Source: DATHGT01 sp035317605 (GTDB lineage Bacteria; Methylomirabilota; Methylomirabilia; Rokubacteriales; CSP1-6). From it: a DNA stretch of 58,980 bases. Under the pieces are notes generated by a model. That model saw only the letters and a list, made by a program, of their open reading frames with translations, did no database searches and had not been told where the DNA came from. The DNA is taken from contig DATHGT010000173.1 in the NCBI GenBank assembly GCA_035317605.1, positions 1 through 58,980 of the forward strand, in the 5' to 3' direction. This document shows, piece after piece, positions 41,830-49,926 of this stretch; within the stretch, counting starts at the first letter, position 1; each line of letters opens with the position of its first letter. The translations under genes were made by a program, and so were the position numbers.

Positions 41830-43607
41830 GTCTTGGCCACCACGAATCGGTCGAGGACCAGCAGATCGAGGTCGCTTCGGCGGAAGGTCGAAAACGCTTC
41901 GCGCGGGGTGTTCACGATCGGCTCGCCGCGGAGGTTGAAGGACGTGTTGAGCAGCACCGGCACTCCGGTCGCCTGATGGAATCGCTCGATGAGCCGGTAG
42001 TAGTCCGGCGTCACCTCGGGCAACACCGCCTGCACACGCGCGCTGCCGTCCACGTGCGTGACCGCCGGGATCACCGCACGCTGCGACTCCTTGACGCCGA
42101 CCACCAGCAACATGAAGCGTGCCGGGTAGTGCTTCCGGGGATCGGTCAGCTCGAAGAAGTCCGGCACGCGCTCGACGAGCGTGGAGGGGGCGAACGGGCG
42201 GTAGGGCTCGCGAAACTTGATCTTGGTGTTGACGACGTCCTTCATCTCGGGCCGGCGGGGGTCGGCCAGGATGCTGCGCTGGCCGAGCGCGCGCGGGCCC
42301 CACTCGAACCGCCCGCGAGACCAGCCGACCACGTGCCCGGAAGCGAGACCGTCGACGACGCGGTCGACCAGCGCGTCGTCATCGTCGAAGGCCTCGTGGC
42401 GGATGCCGCTCTCACGAAGGAACTCGAGCACTTCACCGGTGCCGTGTTCCTGACCCCAGGCGGCGTGCTCCATGACGAAGCCGCGCGGTCCTCCAAGCAG
42501 CACGTGGTGAGCCCACAGGGCGGCCCCCAGGGCACCGCCGCCATCGCCCGCCGACGGCTGCACGTAGAGCTCTTCGAACGGCGTCTCCCGCAGCAAGCGA
42601 CCGTTGGCGACGCCGTTGAGCGCGACGCCGCCGGCCAGGCAGAGCTTGCGGAGACCGGTCTTCCGGTGGAGATGGTCGGCCATGCGGAGCAGGATCTCCT
42701 CGGTGATCGCCTGCACGCTCGCCGCGACGTCGGCATAGCGCTGATTGGCCTCGGCGCCGCGCGGGTCCGCGTCGGCGAGCCGTCGCTCCTCCCCTCCCTG
42801 GCTCGCGGCCGCGGTGAAGAAGGGCGCATTCGGATCGCGGGGCGGGCCGAAGAGCTCCAGGAAGCGATTCGTGAAGGCGCGCCGCGTCGAATACTCGAAC
42901 GAGAAGTAGTCCAGGTCCAGGGCGAAGCTTCCGTCGTCGTACACGCGGACCAGCCGCCGCACTTCGTCCACGTAACGGGGCTGGCCGTAGGCGGCCATGC
43001 CCATCACCTTGTACTCCCCCTCGTTGACCTCGAAGCCCAGGAAGGCCGTGAAGGCGCTATAGAGCAGTCCGAGCGAATGGGGGAAGTGCAGCTCCTGATC
43101 CAGGCGCAGGGTGCTCCCTTTCCCCACGCCCATCGAAGCCGTGGCCCATTCGCCCACGCTGTCGACGGTGAGGATCGCGGCTTCCTCGAAGGGCGAGCAA
43201 AAGAAGCTGCTGGCCCCGTGCGACAGGTGGTGCTCGCTGAAGAGGATCCGGCCGGGGTCGATGCCGAGCGTCTTCTGGATGGTGCCCTTGACCCACAGCT
43301 TGTCGCCGAACCAGCCGGTCATGGCTTCCCGGAACATCCGCAACGAGCGCGGATAGGTGGCCAGCGAGGTCATGAGGATGCGATCGAACTTCACCAGGGG
43401 CTTCTCGAAAAAGACGACCCAGTCGAGGTCGCGCGCGTCCAGCTTGCCGGCGTCCAGACAGAACTGAATGGCCTGAGCCGGGAAGCCGTAGTCGTGCTTC
43501 TTCCGCGTGAACCGCTCTTCCTCGGCCGCGGCCACCAGCACGCCGTCGCGAAGCAGGGCCGCCGCCGAGTCGTGGAAGAAACAGGAGACGCCCAGGATGT
43601 GGGTCAG
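41826..43607 (-). CDS. Carbamoyltransferase, NodU/CmcH/TobZ family
   Basis: This enzyme transfers a carbamoyl group from carbamoyl phosphate, via carbamoyl-AMP, to a hydroxyl of a sugar or natural product. Starting at the first canonical codon (43541) would lose the family N-terminus. The in-frame sequence upstream reads THILGVSCFFHDSAAALLRD, the expected first strand, so the start must be CTG 43607, whose CTGA overlaps the preceding stop. This gives 593 residues. Visible blocks are EHHLSHGASSFF, DSVGEWATAS, GEYKVMGMAAYG, LCLAGGVALNGVANG and, in the C-terminal domain, VGWSRGRFEWGPRALGQRSIL and PVLLNTSFNLRGEPIV. The N-terminal Kae1-like domain and C-terminal YrdC-like part are both complete. 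Confidence 0.93.
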   Translation of the reverse strand: MTHILGVSCFFHDSAAALLRDGVLVAAAEEERFTRKKHDYGFPAQAIQFCLDAGKLDARDLDWVVFFEKPLVKFDRILMTSLATYPRSLRMFREAMTGWFGDKLWVKGTIQKTLGIDPGRILFSEHHLSHGASSFFCSPFEEAAILTVDSVGEWATASMGVGKGSTLRLDQELHFPHSLGLLYSAFTAFLGFEVNEGEYKVMGMAAYGQPRYVDEVRRLVRVYDDGSFALDLDYFSFEYSTRRAFTNRFLELFGPPRDPNAPFFTAAASQGGEERRLADADPRGAEANQRYADVAASVQAITEEILLRMADHLHRKTGLRKLCLAGGVALNGVANGRLLRETPFEELYVQPSAGDGGGALGAALWAHHVLLGGPRGFVMEHAAWGQEHGTGEVLEFLRESGIRHEAFDDDDALVDRVVDGLASGHVVGWSRGRFEWGPRALGQRSILADPRRPEMKDVVNTKIKFREPYRPFAPSTLVERVPDFFELTDPRKHYPARFMLLVVGVKESQRAVIPAVTHVDGSARVQAVLPEVTPDYYRLIERFHQATGVPVLLNTSFNLRGEPIVNTPREAFSTFRRSDLDLLVLDRFVVAKT

Positions 43608-43840
43608 AACTGTCTCCGGGCGGCGGCCCAGGGGTCGCCTGCCTCGGCGGAGCGCTCACGCCAGTTGGACGTGGGGGGATGGCGGTGACGCAACGGATCG
43701 GCCACCAGGCGCAGAACCACGGCCACGGGGCCGAGGAGCACGATGTAGAGCAGCGAGAACACGACGCGGGCCTGGATCTTCCCGATCGCGTGGGCGACGA
43801 TCTTCCACGCCTCCCAGAGCGCTCGCAGGGTCTCTCTCAT
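43604..43840 (-). CDS. Small membrane protein associated with carbamoyltransferase (SxtJ-like context)
   Basis: This 78-residue protein has one hydrophobic segment (VVFSLLYIVLLGPVAVVLRL). It starts at ATG 43840 behind TGGAGG. The N-terminus is amphipathic (RETLRALWEAWKIVAHAIGK), and the C-terminal tail (TSNWRERS, then DPWAAARRQF) is cytoplasmic by charge. Similar short proteins lie in front of carbamoyltransferase genes together with SxtJ and DUF5989 genes; no function is known. The stop overlaps the carbamoyltransferase CTG start. It could be a membrane anchor for that enzyme. Confidence 0.75.
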   Translation of the reverse strand: MRETLRALWEAWKIVAHAIGKIQARVVFSLLYIVLLGPVAVVLRLVADPLRHRHPPTSNWRERSAEAGDPWAAARRQF

Positions 43841-43875
43841 CGCATCGGCCTCCAGGCTGCCGGCATCGGGGCATT

Positions 43876-44895
43876 CTACACGTCAGGCGAGCGCGGAACC
43901 CGCAGAAGCGCGAACGCGACCAGACCCGCCCCGATCCAGACGATCTCGCGGATGCGGCGGATGAGGCTGAAGCTCACGCCCATCGTGCCGCCGAGCCCGA
44001 GGGCCGCGAAGGTCGCGGCGTAGCCGCCCTCGAGCGCGCCCAGGCTGCCCGGGATCATGAACGTCGCGAACCGGATGCCGGTGCCGAAGGCCTCGATCAC
44101 GGTCGCCGTCACCAGCGACACCGGGGTCCCGAGAAACGACAGGATGATCCACGTCTCCAGCGCGCCGAGCAGCCACGCCACGAAGTGGCAGGCGATGGAC
44201 AGCGCGAGCCGCCCCGGCTGGCGCAGGTAGAACTCGGCGAGCGCGCGGTCGACGCGGCCTAGGCCCTCGTGGCTCTCGAAGCGGCGAGCGCCGAAGCGGG
44301 CCAGCAGGCGTCCGCCGAAGGCGGCCAGGCCGCGCGTCTGGGCCAGCACGAAGATCGAGAGCGCCACCAGCTCGACGGCGAGCAGCCACTCCATCGCGGT
44401 GAGCAGGCGCGAGTCCGCGGGGAAGACCGTCCACGCCAGCACCACGCCGAGGAGCAGCAACAGTCCCTGAGCGATCGTGATCGTGGTCTTGGCGACGATC
44501 ACCGATGACAGGGCCTCGGGGAGCGGGACGCGATCGCGCAGGAGCCACGCCTTCACGGCCTCGCCGCCGAGGCCGGCGGTCGGGGTCGTGAGGTTGACGG
44601 CTTCGCCGGCCAGGCGCGTCAGGAAGAGCGGGGCGAGCCCGACCCGGTCGCGGGTGAACGCGTAGCGCCAGCCGAGCACGTCGAACAGCGCGACCAGCAC
44701 GGTGGGAAAGACGATCACCACGGCCAGCCGCCAGCCGACCCGCGCGATCGAGGCCGCGATGGCGGGCGGATCGTTGTCGGCCACGATGAACCCGAGCGCG
44801 GTCACGCCGACCAGCAGCAGCGCGATCCTGAGATAGCGCAGCGGTTCAGCTCTCGCGATAGAGCACGAGGAGGAGTCCGACCGCGATGAGGCCAA
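43876..44895 (-). CDS. Lysylphosphatidylglycerol synthase TM-region family protein (flippase-like)
   Basis: This 339-residue polytopic protein with about eight helices belongs to the PF03706-type family related to the flippase part of MprF and to AglD/HpnL. Blocks include LAGEAVNLTTPTAGLGGEA, followed by VKAWLL, SVIVAKTTITIAQG, and FMIPGSLGALEGGYAATFAALG near the C-terminus. ATG 44895 gives a polar N-terminus that overlaps the CopD-like gene by 50 bases. CTG 44841, just after that gene's stop, would start LRYLRIALLLVG, which fits the family better. In this operon it may move the lipid-linked or polar product across the inner membrane. Confidence 0.87.
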   Translation of the reverse strand: MASSRSDSSSCSIARAEPLRYLRIALLLVGVTALGFIVADNDPPAIAASIARVGWRLAVVIVFPTVLVALFDVLGWRYAFTRDRVGLAPLFLTRLAGEAVNLTTPTAGLGGEAVKAWLLRDRVPLPEALSSVIVAKTTITIAQGLLLLLGVVLAWTVFPADSRLLTAMEWLLAVELVALSIFVLAQTRGLAAFGGRLLARFGARRFESHEGLGRVDRALAEFYLRQPGRLALSIACHFVAWLLGALETWIILSFLGTPVSLVTATVIEAFGTGIRFATFMIPGSLGALEGGYAATFAALGLGGTMGVSFSLIRRIREIVWIGAGLVAFALLRVPRSPDV

Positions 44896-46402
44896 GGGCC
44901 CACAGGCGGGCGGGCAGGCGGTCGTCCCCCCCGGCCAGGCGCAGCTCCAGCCAGCGGCCCCAGCCGACGACGATGCCGAAGAGGCCGAGCGGCGCGTGCG
45001 TGACTTCGATCAGGAATTCCGACTTGAGGTTGACCGACGCGTGCGAGTGGGTGAGCAGGAGGCCGCCGCCCAGGGCGCAGAGCAGCGGAAACACCAGCGC
45101 GTACCCCGGCTTGGCCAGCCGCCCCGTCCGGACTCTCCACTCGAAGAGGCCGAAGACCACGATCAGCAGCAGGAAGATCCGGTGCTGGAGCACCTCGGGA
45201 AAGAGCATGCTCTCCCAGAACCCATAGGGGCCGATCGGCCACGAGCCGGGGTCGCTCCGGAAGAACAGGAAGACGGCCAGGCCGAGGAAGATCAGCGGCC
45301 AGTGGCGCGTCCACCGCGCGCGTCCGGTCTGGTGCAGCAGAGCCAGCACGCCCATGGACAGCACGAAGAGCCCGGACCAGTGATGGTTGTACTCCGACCA
45401 GGCGCGATCGGCGTCGGTCCGAGGCGCGTTGCGGTCGTCGACCGGCAGCTCCGAAAGCTGGGGAGAGCGCAGGCTGGGCCAGCGCGGGACGAACCGGGTG
45501 CCCACTTCCGCGTACGTCGCGCGATCGGCGACCACGTCGACGGCGGGCGGCAGCGAGGTCAGCGAGGCCGCCGCGCCGAACACGGTGAGGCCGAGGCCCA
45601 GCTCCACCTCGACGAAGCGGCGCAACCGGAGCGGTTGGCCGCCGCCCCGCGCCAGGCGGCGCACCACGAAGAAGTTGAGGGCGCCGAGCACGAGCAGCGC
45701 GCCCAGCAGCGCGGCCTTGGTCAGCAGCATCACGCCGTAAGCGGTGCCGAGGAGCGCGCGCGGCCCGTCGATGTAGCGCAGGCTCAGCGCGCCGCCCGCG
45801 AGCACGAGGGCGATCACGCTGACGAGGGCCTGCGTGGAGAAGCGCTGGAGCAGCGGGGCCGGCCACGTCTCGGCGCGGCCGCGGGCCGCGACCACCACGA
45901 GCTGGGCGAGGCCGCCGATCCAGATCCACGCCGCGACTTGGTGGACGGCGTCGAGGGTCAAGAGCGGGAGGCGGCCGCTCACGCGCGCGGCGGCGTGGCT
46001 GGTCCACGGGGCCAGGAGCATCAGCGCGGCGACGGCGGCGATCACGAGCGCGCGCGCTCCCGCCGGCCGGGCCGGCGCCGCGCGCCGGAGTCTCCACGCG
46101 CCCGCGAGCAGCACGAGGGCCAGAAGCACGCGGGCCGCGCTCACCCGAAAGTACGAGGTGACCACGAGATCGTCGAGACGCACGGTGCCCTGGAGCGCGA
46201 TCACCTGGGTCAGCGCCGACAGCGACTGCGCTGTCGCGAGGACGACGGCGCCCGCGGCCACCAGCGTCCACGCGCGCGCGTGGTCGACCTCACGCCCGAG
46301 AGTCCCGCGCAGCGTCCACAGCGCGAACAGCGCGCCCCCCACGCCCGCGGCCTGCGCGGCCAGGATCAGTGACCGCAGGAGGACGTCGACGAACCCGGTC
46401 AC
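44846..46402 (-). CDS. CopD-domain polytopic membrane protein
   Basis: This 518-residue protein has about twelve transmembrane segments. The CopD-type core is LTLDAVHQVAAWIWIGGLAQL, then RFSTQALVSVIALVLAGGALS and GVMLLTKAALLGALLVLGALN, with the paired His pattern of CopD domains. The C-terminal third has its own helices and a His-rich tract (LLLTHSHASVNLK; EVTHAPLGLF). CopD proteins take up copper or bind a redox metal or heme. The ATG overlaps the preceding CDP-alcohol phosphotransferase stop. Its link to the biosynthetic genes is not obvious. Confidence 0.83.
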   Translation of the reverse strand: MTGFVDVLLRSLILAAQAAGVGGALFALWTLRGTLGREVDHARAWTLVAAGAVVLATAQSLSALTQVIALQGTVRLDDLVVTSYFRVSAARVLLALVLLAGAWRLRRAAPARPAGARALVIAAVAALMLLAPWTSHAAARVSGRLPLLTLDAVHQVAAWIWIGGLAQLVVVAARGRAETWPAPLLQRFSTQALVSVIALVLAGGALSLRYIDGPRALLGTAYGVMLLTKAALLGALLVLGALNFFVVRRLARGGGQPLRLRRFVEVELGLGLTVFGAAASLTSLPPAVDVVADRATYAEVGTRFVPRWPSLRSPQLSELPVDDRNAPRTDADRAWSEYNHHWSGLFVLSMGVLALLHQTGRARWTRHWPLIFLGLAVFLFFRSDPGSWPIGPYGFWESMLFPEVLQHRIFLLLIVVFGLFEWRVRTGRLAKPGYALVFPLLCALGGGLLLTHSHASVNLKSEFLIEVTHAPLGLFGIVVGWGRWLELRLAGGDDRLPARLWALGLIAVGLLLVLYRES

Positions 46403-47571
46403 GGATGCGCGGTCGGGCGCGTGCGGCTGGCGAGCAGGAACAGCAGCAGGAAGGACGGCGTCCCGACCGCCGCGATGATCAGGAACCAGTGCGCCTTGCC
46501 GAAGACGGCCAGCGCCACGATCAGGTAGATGAAGTCGCGATGCGAGAGCGCCTCGGCCAGACGCCCGGCGGGCGACGCCGCGGAGGCGGTCTCGCCACCG
46601 ATGAAGCGGCGGGCCGACAGGGTCGCGGTGGCCAGCGCGCTGGCGATGGTCACGGCGCCGAACACGAGCGGCCAGCCGCCACCACCCGCAACCGACCAGC
46701 CGATCGCCATGCTCGCGAACACCACGACGTGCACGAGGTTGTCACCCCAGAAATCGAGCACGGCCCCCCAGCGGGACTCCAGGAACTTCAGCCGGGCCAG
46801 CTCACCGTCGCAGCCGTCCAGGATCGAATGGGTGAGGAACAACAGCGCGCCGATCGTCTGCCAGGCGCTCGTCGCCACCAGAAAGCAAAGTCCCCCCGCC
46901 AATCCGATGCCCACGCTGACGAGGGTCATCATGTTCGGGGTGATCGAGGTGTCGAAGAGCCGCCGGGTCACCGCGAGCGAGATGCGCCGCTCGACGTGAC
47001 GCGACATGAAACCTTCGCTGGGCTTGATCAGCCCGCGAAGCAGCCAGGTCTCAGCTGCCGGCACGTCGTTCGTACCGCCGAGAGCGAAGCGGCCGGCGGG
47101 CTCGAGGCGACGCCGCACAACCGGCACGTCGCGGCCCAGTGCCTGCGCCAGCTGGTCGGTGCCGCGAGACGACGCGGCGGCGGCGAGCACGCGCTCCGGC
47201 TCTTCGGTGTCGATCACCGCCGCGGCGCCGTCGTCCACGTAAAGCGTCTCGGGTTGAAGCGGCAGCGTGGAAAGCGCTCGCAGCCATGCCGGTCCGGGGA
47301 CGACGCGGCCGTCCAGAGCGACGATGCGTCGCGGCGCGGCGGACGTTGCCGCCCAATCCGCCGAGCTGAGGGAGTCCGAGGGGCTCTCACGCTGATGGCC
47401 CGTCTGGCCGGCGGTCACGACGTCGCCGAACCCGGCGCGTCCGGCCGCCAGCGCCACCCGGCGGGCCAGCGGCAGGCCGGCCACGCTCACGCTGCCGAGT
47501 CCATCGCCGCCGGGCGTGGGCAGGACGATCAGGAGCGGGGCGGCCGCCTGGGCGCGAACGGCCGGGATCAG
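46399..47571 (-). CDS. CDP-alcohol phosphotransferase with N-terminal nucleotidyltransferase-like domain
   Basis: This protein of about 390 residues comprises two parts. The C-terminal half has the complete CDP-alcohol phosphotransferase motif D-x2-DG-x2-AR-x8-G-x3-D-x3-D (DGCDGELAR, G, D, D) and about six helices. It would transfer a phospho-alcohol from a CDP-alcohol onto an acceptor hydroxyl. The N-terminal half (IPAVRAQAAAPLLIVLPTPG; DDGAAAVIDTEEPERVLAAA) resembles in layout the nucleotidyltransferase part of inositol-phosphate cytidylyltransferase/DIPP synthase fusions, but lacks a GxGxR signature and is probably inactive. The frame has no ATG or GTG at its head; CTG 47571, in a CTGA overlap with the dehydrogenase stop, is the likely start. 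Longer readings are antisense or shadow sequence. Confidence 0.88.
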   Translation of the reverse strand: MIPAVRAQAAAPLLIVLPTPGGDGLGSVSVAGLPLARRVALAAGRAGFGDVVTAGQTGHQRESPSDSLSSADWAATSAAPRRIVALDGRVVPGPAWLRALSTLPLQPETLYVDDGAAAVIDTEEPERVLAAAASSRGTDQLAQALGRDVPVVRRRLEPAGRFALGGTNDVPAAETWLLRGLIKPSEGFMSRHVERRISLAVTRRLFDTSITPNMMTLVSVGIGLAGGLCFLVATSAWQTIGALLFLTHSILDGCDGELARLKFLESRWGAVLDFWGDNLVHVVVFASMAIGWSVAGGGGWPLVFGAVTIASALATATLSARRFIGGETASAASPAGRLAEALSHRDFIYLIVALAVFGKAHWFLIIAAVGTPSFLLLFLLASRTRPTAHP

Positions 47572-48611
47572 GCGCTCACCGAAACCGACACGGGGCGGCC
47601 GGCGTGACGGCTCGATTCGCGGGCGGCCGATTCGAGCGCGACGCACAGCGCCGCTTCCGCGAGGTTGCCCCGCCCCGCCCCGCCGCTCGTCACCTCGGCC
47701 ACGAACTCGTCGGCCACCGCGTGGAACCAATCGGGATGATGCGAGCCGTCGGAAAGGCGGGGCGGACACTGCCACCGTCCAAGATCGTCTCCCCCGGCGC
47801 CGTGCCACAGCAGCGTGTCGTCTCTCAGCTCGAGCCGTCCGCGGGTGCCCTCGACCTCGGCCCAGTTCTCGCGCACGTCCGCGGCCCAGGTGAGATGGAT
47901 ATCCGCGGTCGCCGAGGGAAACGTCAACCGAACGCTCGCGGTGTCTTCCACGGACAACGCCTGATGGCGCCGCCGCTCGAGCCGCGCGCTGACCTCCGTC
48001 GGCGCGGCGCCGATCCAGCGCGTCAACACGTAGAACACGTGCCAGCCGTGATCGGTGAGCACGCCGCCCCCGGCCACCGCGGGGTCCACGCGCCAGTTGT
48101 CGGCGTTCGGGTCGGCGGCGGCGGCCGGACCCGTCCTGCGCGTGTGCCACACGGCGTGACGCACGTCGCCGACCGTGCCCTCGCTGAGCAGCTCGGCGGT
48201 GCGGCGCACGATCGGCGCGTGATGCCAGTTGTGGACGGTGTGGAGCACGCGCCCGCTCTGGTCGGCGAGCGGAGCGATCCGGGCGAGATCCTCGGCGGAC
48301 TGCACGAGCGGCTTCTCGCACAGCACGTGGAGGCCGCGGCGCAACGCGCGCTCGATGAGCGGCGCGTGACTCGAGGGCGGCGTGCAGATGTCGACGAAGT
48401 CGAGTCGCTCGTCGTCGAGCAGGGCGTCGACCGACGCGTACCAGCGGGCGGCGGGCAGCGCCTCGGCGCCGTCGACGCGACGGTCGGGACACGCGTCGGA
48501 GACGGCCACGATCTCGACGTCCTCACGTGTGCGCCAGGCGGGCAGGTGCCCGTGGACGGCCACGTTCCCGAGCCCGATGAGGCCGCCGCGCAGTGTCTTA
48601 CGCGAGCCCAT
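47568..48611 (-). CDS. Gfo/Idh/MocA family oxidoreductase
   Basis: This 347-residue NAD(P)-dependent dehydrogenase begins MGSRKTLRGGLIGLGNVAVH. The Rossmann GLIGLGNVAVHGHLP segment, the EKP motif (VLCEKPLVQS) and the catalytic region GGVLTDHGWHVFYVL with Asp and His are all intact. In this operon it precedes the CDP-alcohol phosphotransferase and follows the aminotransferase (14-base overlap). A reasonable inference is that it oxidises a polyol or cyclitol to the ketone that the aminotransferase uses. Confidence 0.92.
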   Translation of the reverse strand: MGSRKTLRGGLIGLGNVAVHGHLPAWRTREDVEIVAVSDACPDRRVDGAEALPAARWYASVDALLDDERLDFVDICTPPSSHAPLIERALRRGLHVLCEKPLVQSAEDLARIAPLADQSGRVLHTVHNWHHAPIVRRTAELLSEGTVGDVRHAVWHTRRTGPAAAADPNADNWRVDPAVAGGGVLTDHGWHVFYVLTRWIGAAPTEVSARLERRRHQALSVEDTASVRLTFPSATADIHLTWAADVRENWAEVEGTRGRLELRDDTLLWHGAGGDDLGRWQCPPRLSDGSHHPDWFHAVADEFVAEVTSGGAGRGNLAEAALCVALESAARESSRHAGRPVSVSVSA

Positions 48612-49926
48612 GCTGCGGGAGCACCGCCCCCAGCGCTTCGTCGAGGATCTCGAGGCCGGCGAGCGCCTGCTCCTCGCGGATGACGAGCGGCGGGTTGAGC
48701 CGGATCGAGGGCGCGTACGTCATGGCCACCAGGCCGCGACGCAGACATTCCTGGTAGAGCGCCTGGGCGACGGCGCGGGGAATCGGCGCCTTGGTGCGGC
48801 GGTCCTGCACCAGCTCGATCCCGAGCAGCAGCCCCTTGCCGCGGACGTCACCGACCGTGCGGTACTTTTCCTTGAGCGCTTCCAGACGCGCGAGCATCAC
48901 GCGGCCGACGCGGTCGGCGTTCTTCACGAGATCCTCGCGCAGGATGATCTCCAGCGAGGCCAGCCCGGCCGCCGCGGCCAGCGGGTTGCCGCCGTAGCTC
49001 GAGGAGCTGGCGCTCGGATTCGACCAGGGCTTGGTCGCGGTCAGCGCGTCGGTCGACACGACGCCGCTCAGCGGGAACCCGCCGGCCACGCCCTTGCCGA
49101 TCGTCATGATGTCGGGGACGACGCCCTCGTGCTCGCCGCCCCACATGAGTCCCGTCCGCCCGAAGCCGGTGATCATCTCGTCGAGCAGCAGCAGCGCGCC
49201 GTGCTCGCGGGCGATGGCCTGGACGGCGCGGAGGAATCCGTCCGGCGGCACCACGTTGCCGGCCGTGCCCTGGATCGGCTCCGCCACGATGGCGGCGATC
49301 TCGCCCCCGGTCTGGTGTTTGATCACGTCGCGGATGTAGTCGGCGCAGGCGATCCCGCAGTCCGGATAGGTGAGCTTGAATGGGCACCGATAGCAGTCCG
49401 CGTAGGGGGTGAGGTGCTGGCCGGGCACGAAGGGGCCGAGGTGATGCTTGAAGTCGCTGCCGAGCAGGCCGAGCACCCCGCCGGTCTTGCCGTGGAAGCC
49501 GCCCCAGAATCCGAGCACCTCGTGGCGCTTGGTGGCGAGCTTGGCCAGCCGCAGCGCCGCCTCGACCGCCTCGGCCCCGCCCGAGAAGAGCTGGATGCGC
49601 GTCAGCCCCTCGGGAGTCACGCTGGCCAGCAGCTCCAGGAACTTCGCGCGGGTCTCGGTGGTGAAGCTGCCGAAGTGCAGCCGCTCGACCTGGCGCTTGA
49701 GGGCCTCCACGTAGTCGGGATGGCAGTGGCCCACGCTGCCCACCGCGATGCCCGCCATGAAATCGAGGTACTCGTTGCCGTCCTCGTCGATCAGCGTGCA
49801 GCCGCTGCCGCGGGCCATGGCGAGCCCCGCGTACTGCGCGAGTCCCTGATAGCCGGGGGCGATGTGCCGGCCCTCGCGCTCGACGATGGCCTTCGACCGT
49901 GGTCCGCGCTCGCGACGCCCGCTCAT
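48598..49926 (-). CDS. Class III PLP-dependent aminotransferase with four-cysteine insert
   Basis: This 442-residue fold-type I enzyme has ATG 49926 overlapping the ATP-grasp gene stop (ATGA). Blocks are DEDGNEYLDFMAGIAVGSVGH, FSGGAEAVEAALRLAK, FWGGFHGKTGG, LLLDEMITGFGRTG and IGKGVAGGFPLSG, whose Lys should bind PLP. A C-x2-C-x8-C-x3-C insert (CYRCPFKLTYPDCGIAC) is like that of some archaeal class III enzymes, which include GABA aminotransferases and amino acid racemases. Substrate candidates are a keto-sugar, a keto-cyclitol or an amino acid. The position between an ATP-grasp and a dehydrogenase favours amination of a keto intermediate. Confidence 0.92.
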   Translation of the reverse strand: MSGRRERGPRSKAIVEREGRHIAPGYQGLAQYAGLAMARGSGCTLIDEDGNEYLDFMAGIAVGSVGHCHPDYVEALKRQVERLHFGSFTTETRAKFLELLASVTPEGLTRIQLFSGGAEAVEAALRLAKLATKRHEVLGFWGGFHGKTGGVLGLLGSDFKHHLGPFVPGQHLTPYADCYRCPFKLTYPDCGIACADYIRDVIKHQTGGEIAAIVAEPIQGTAGNVVPPDGFLRAVQAIAREHGALLLLDEMITGFGRTGLMWGGEHEGVVPDIMTIGKGVAGGFPLSGVVSTDALTATKPWSNPSASSSSYGGNPLAAAAGLASLEIILREDLVKNADRVGRVMLARLEALKEKYRTVGDVRGKGLLLGIELVQDRRTKAPIPRAVAQALYQECLRRGLVAMTYAPSIRLNPPLVIREEQALAGLEILDEALGAVLPQHGLA

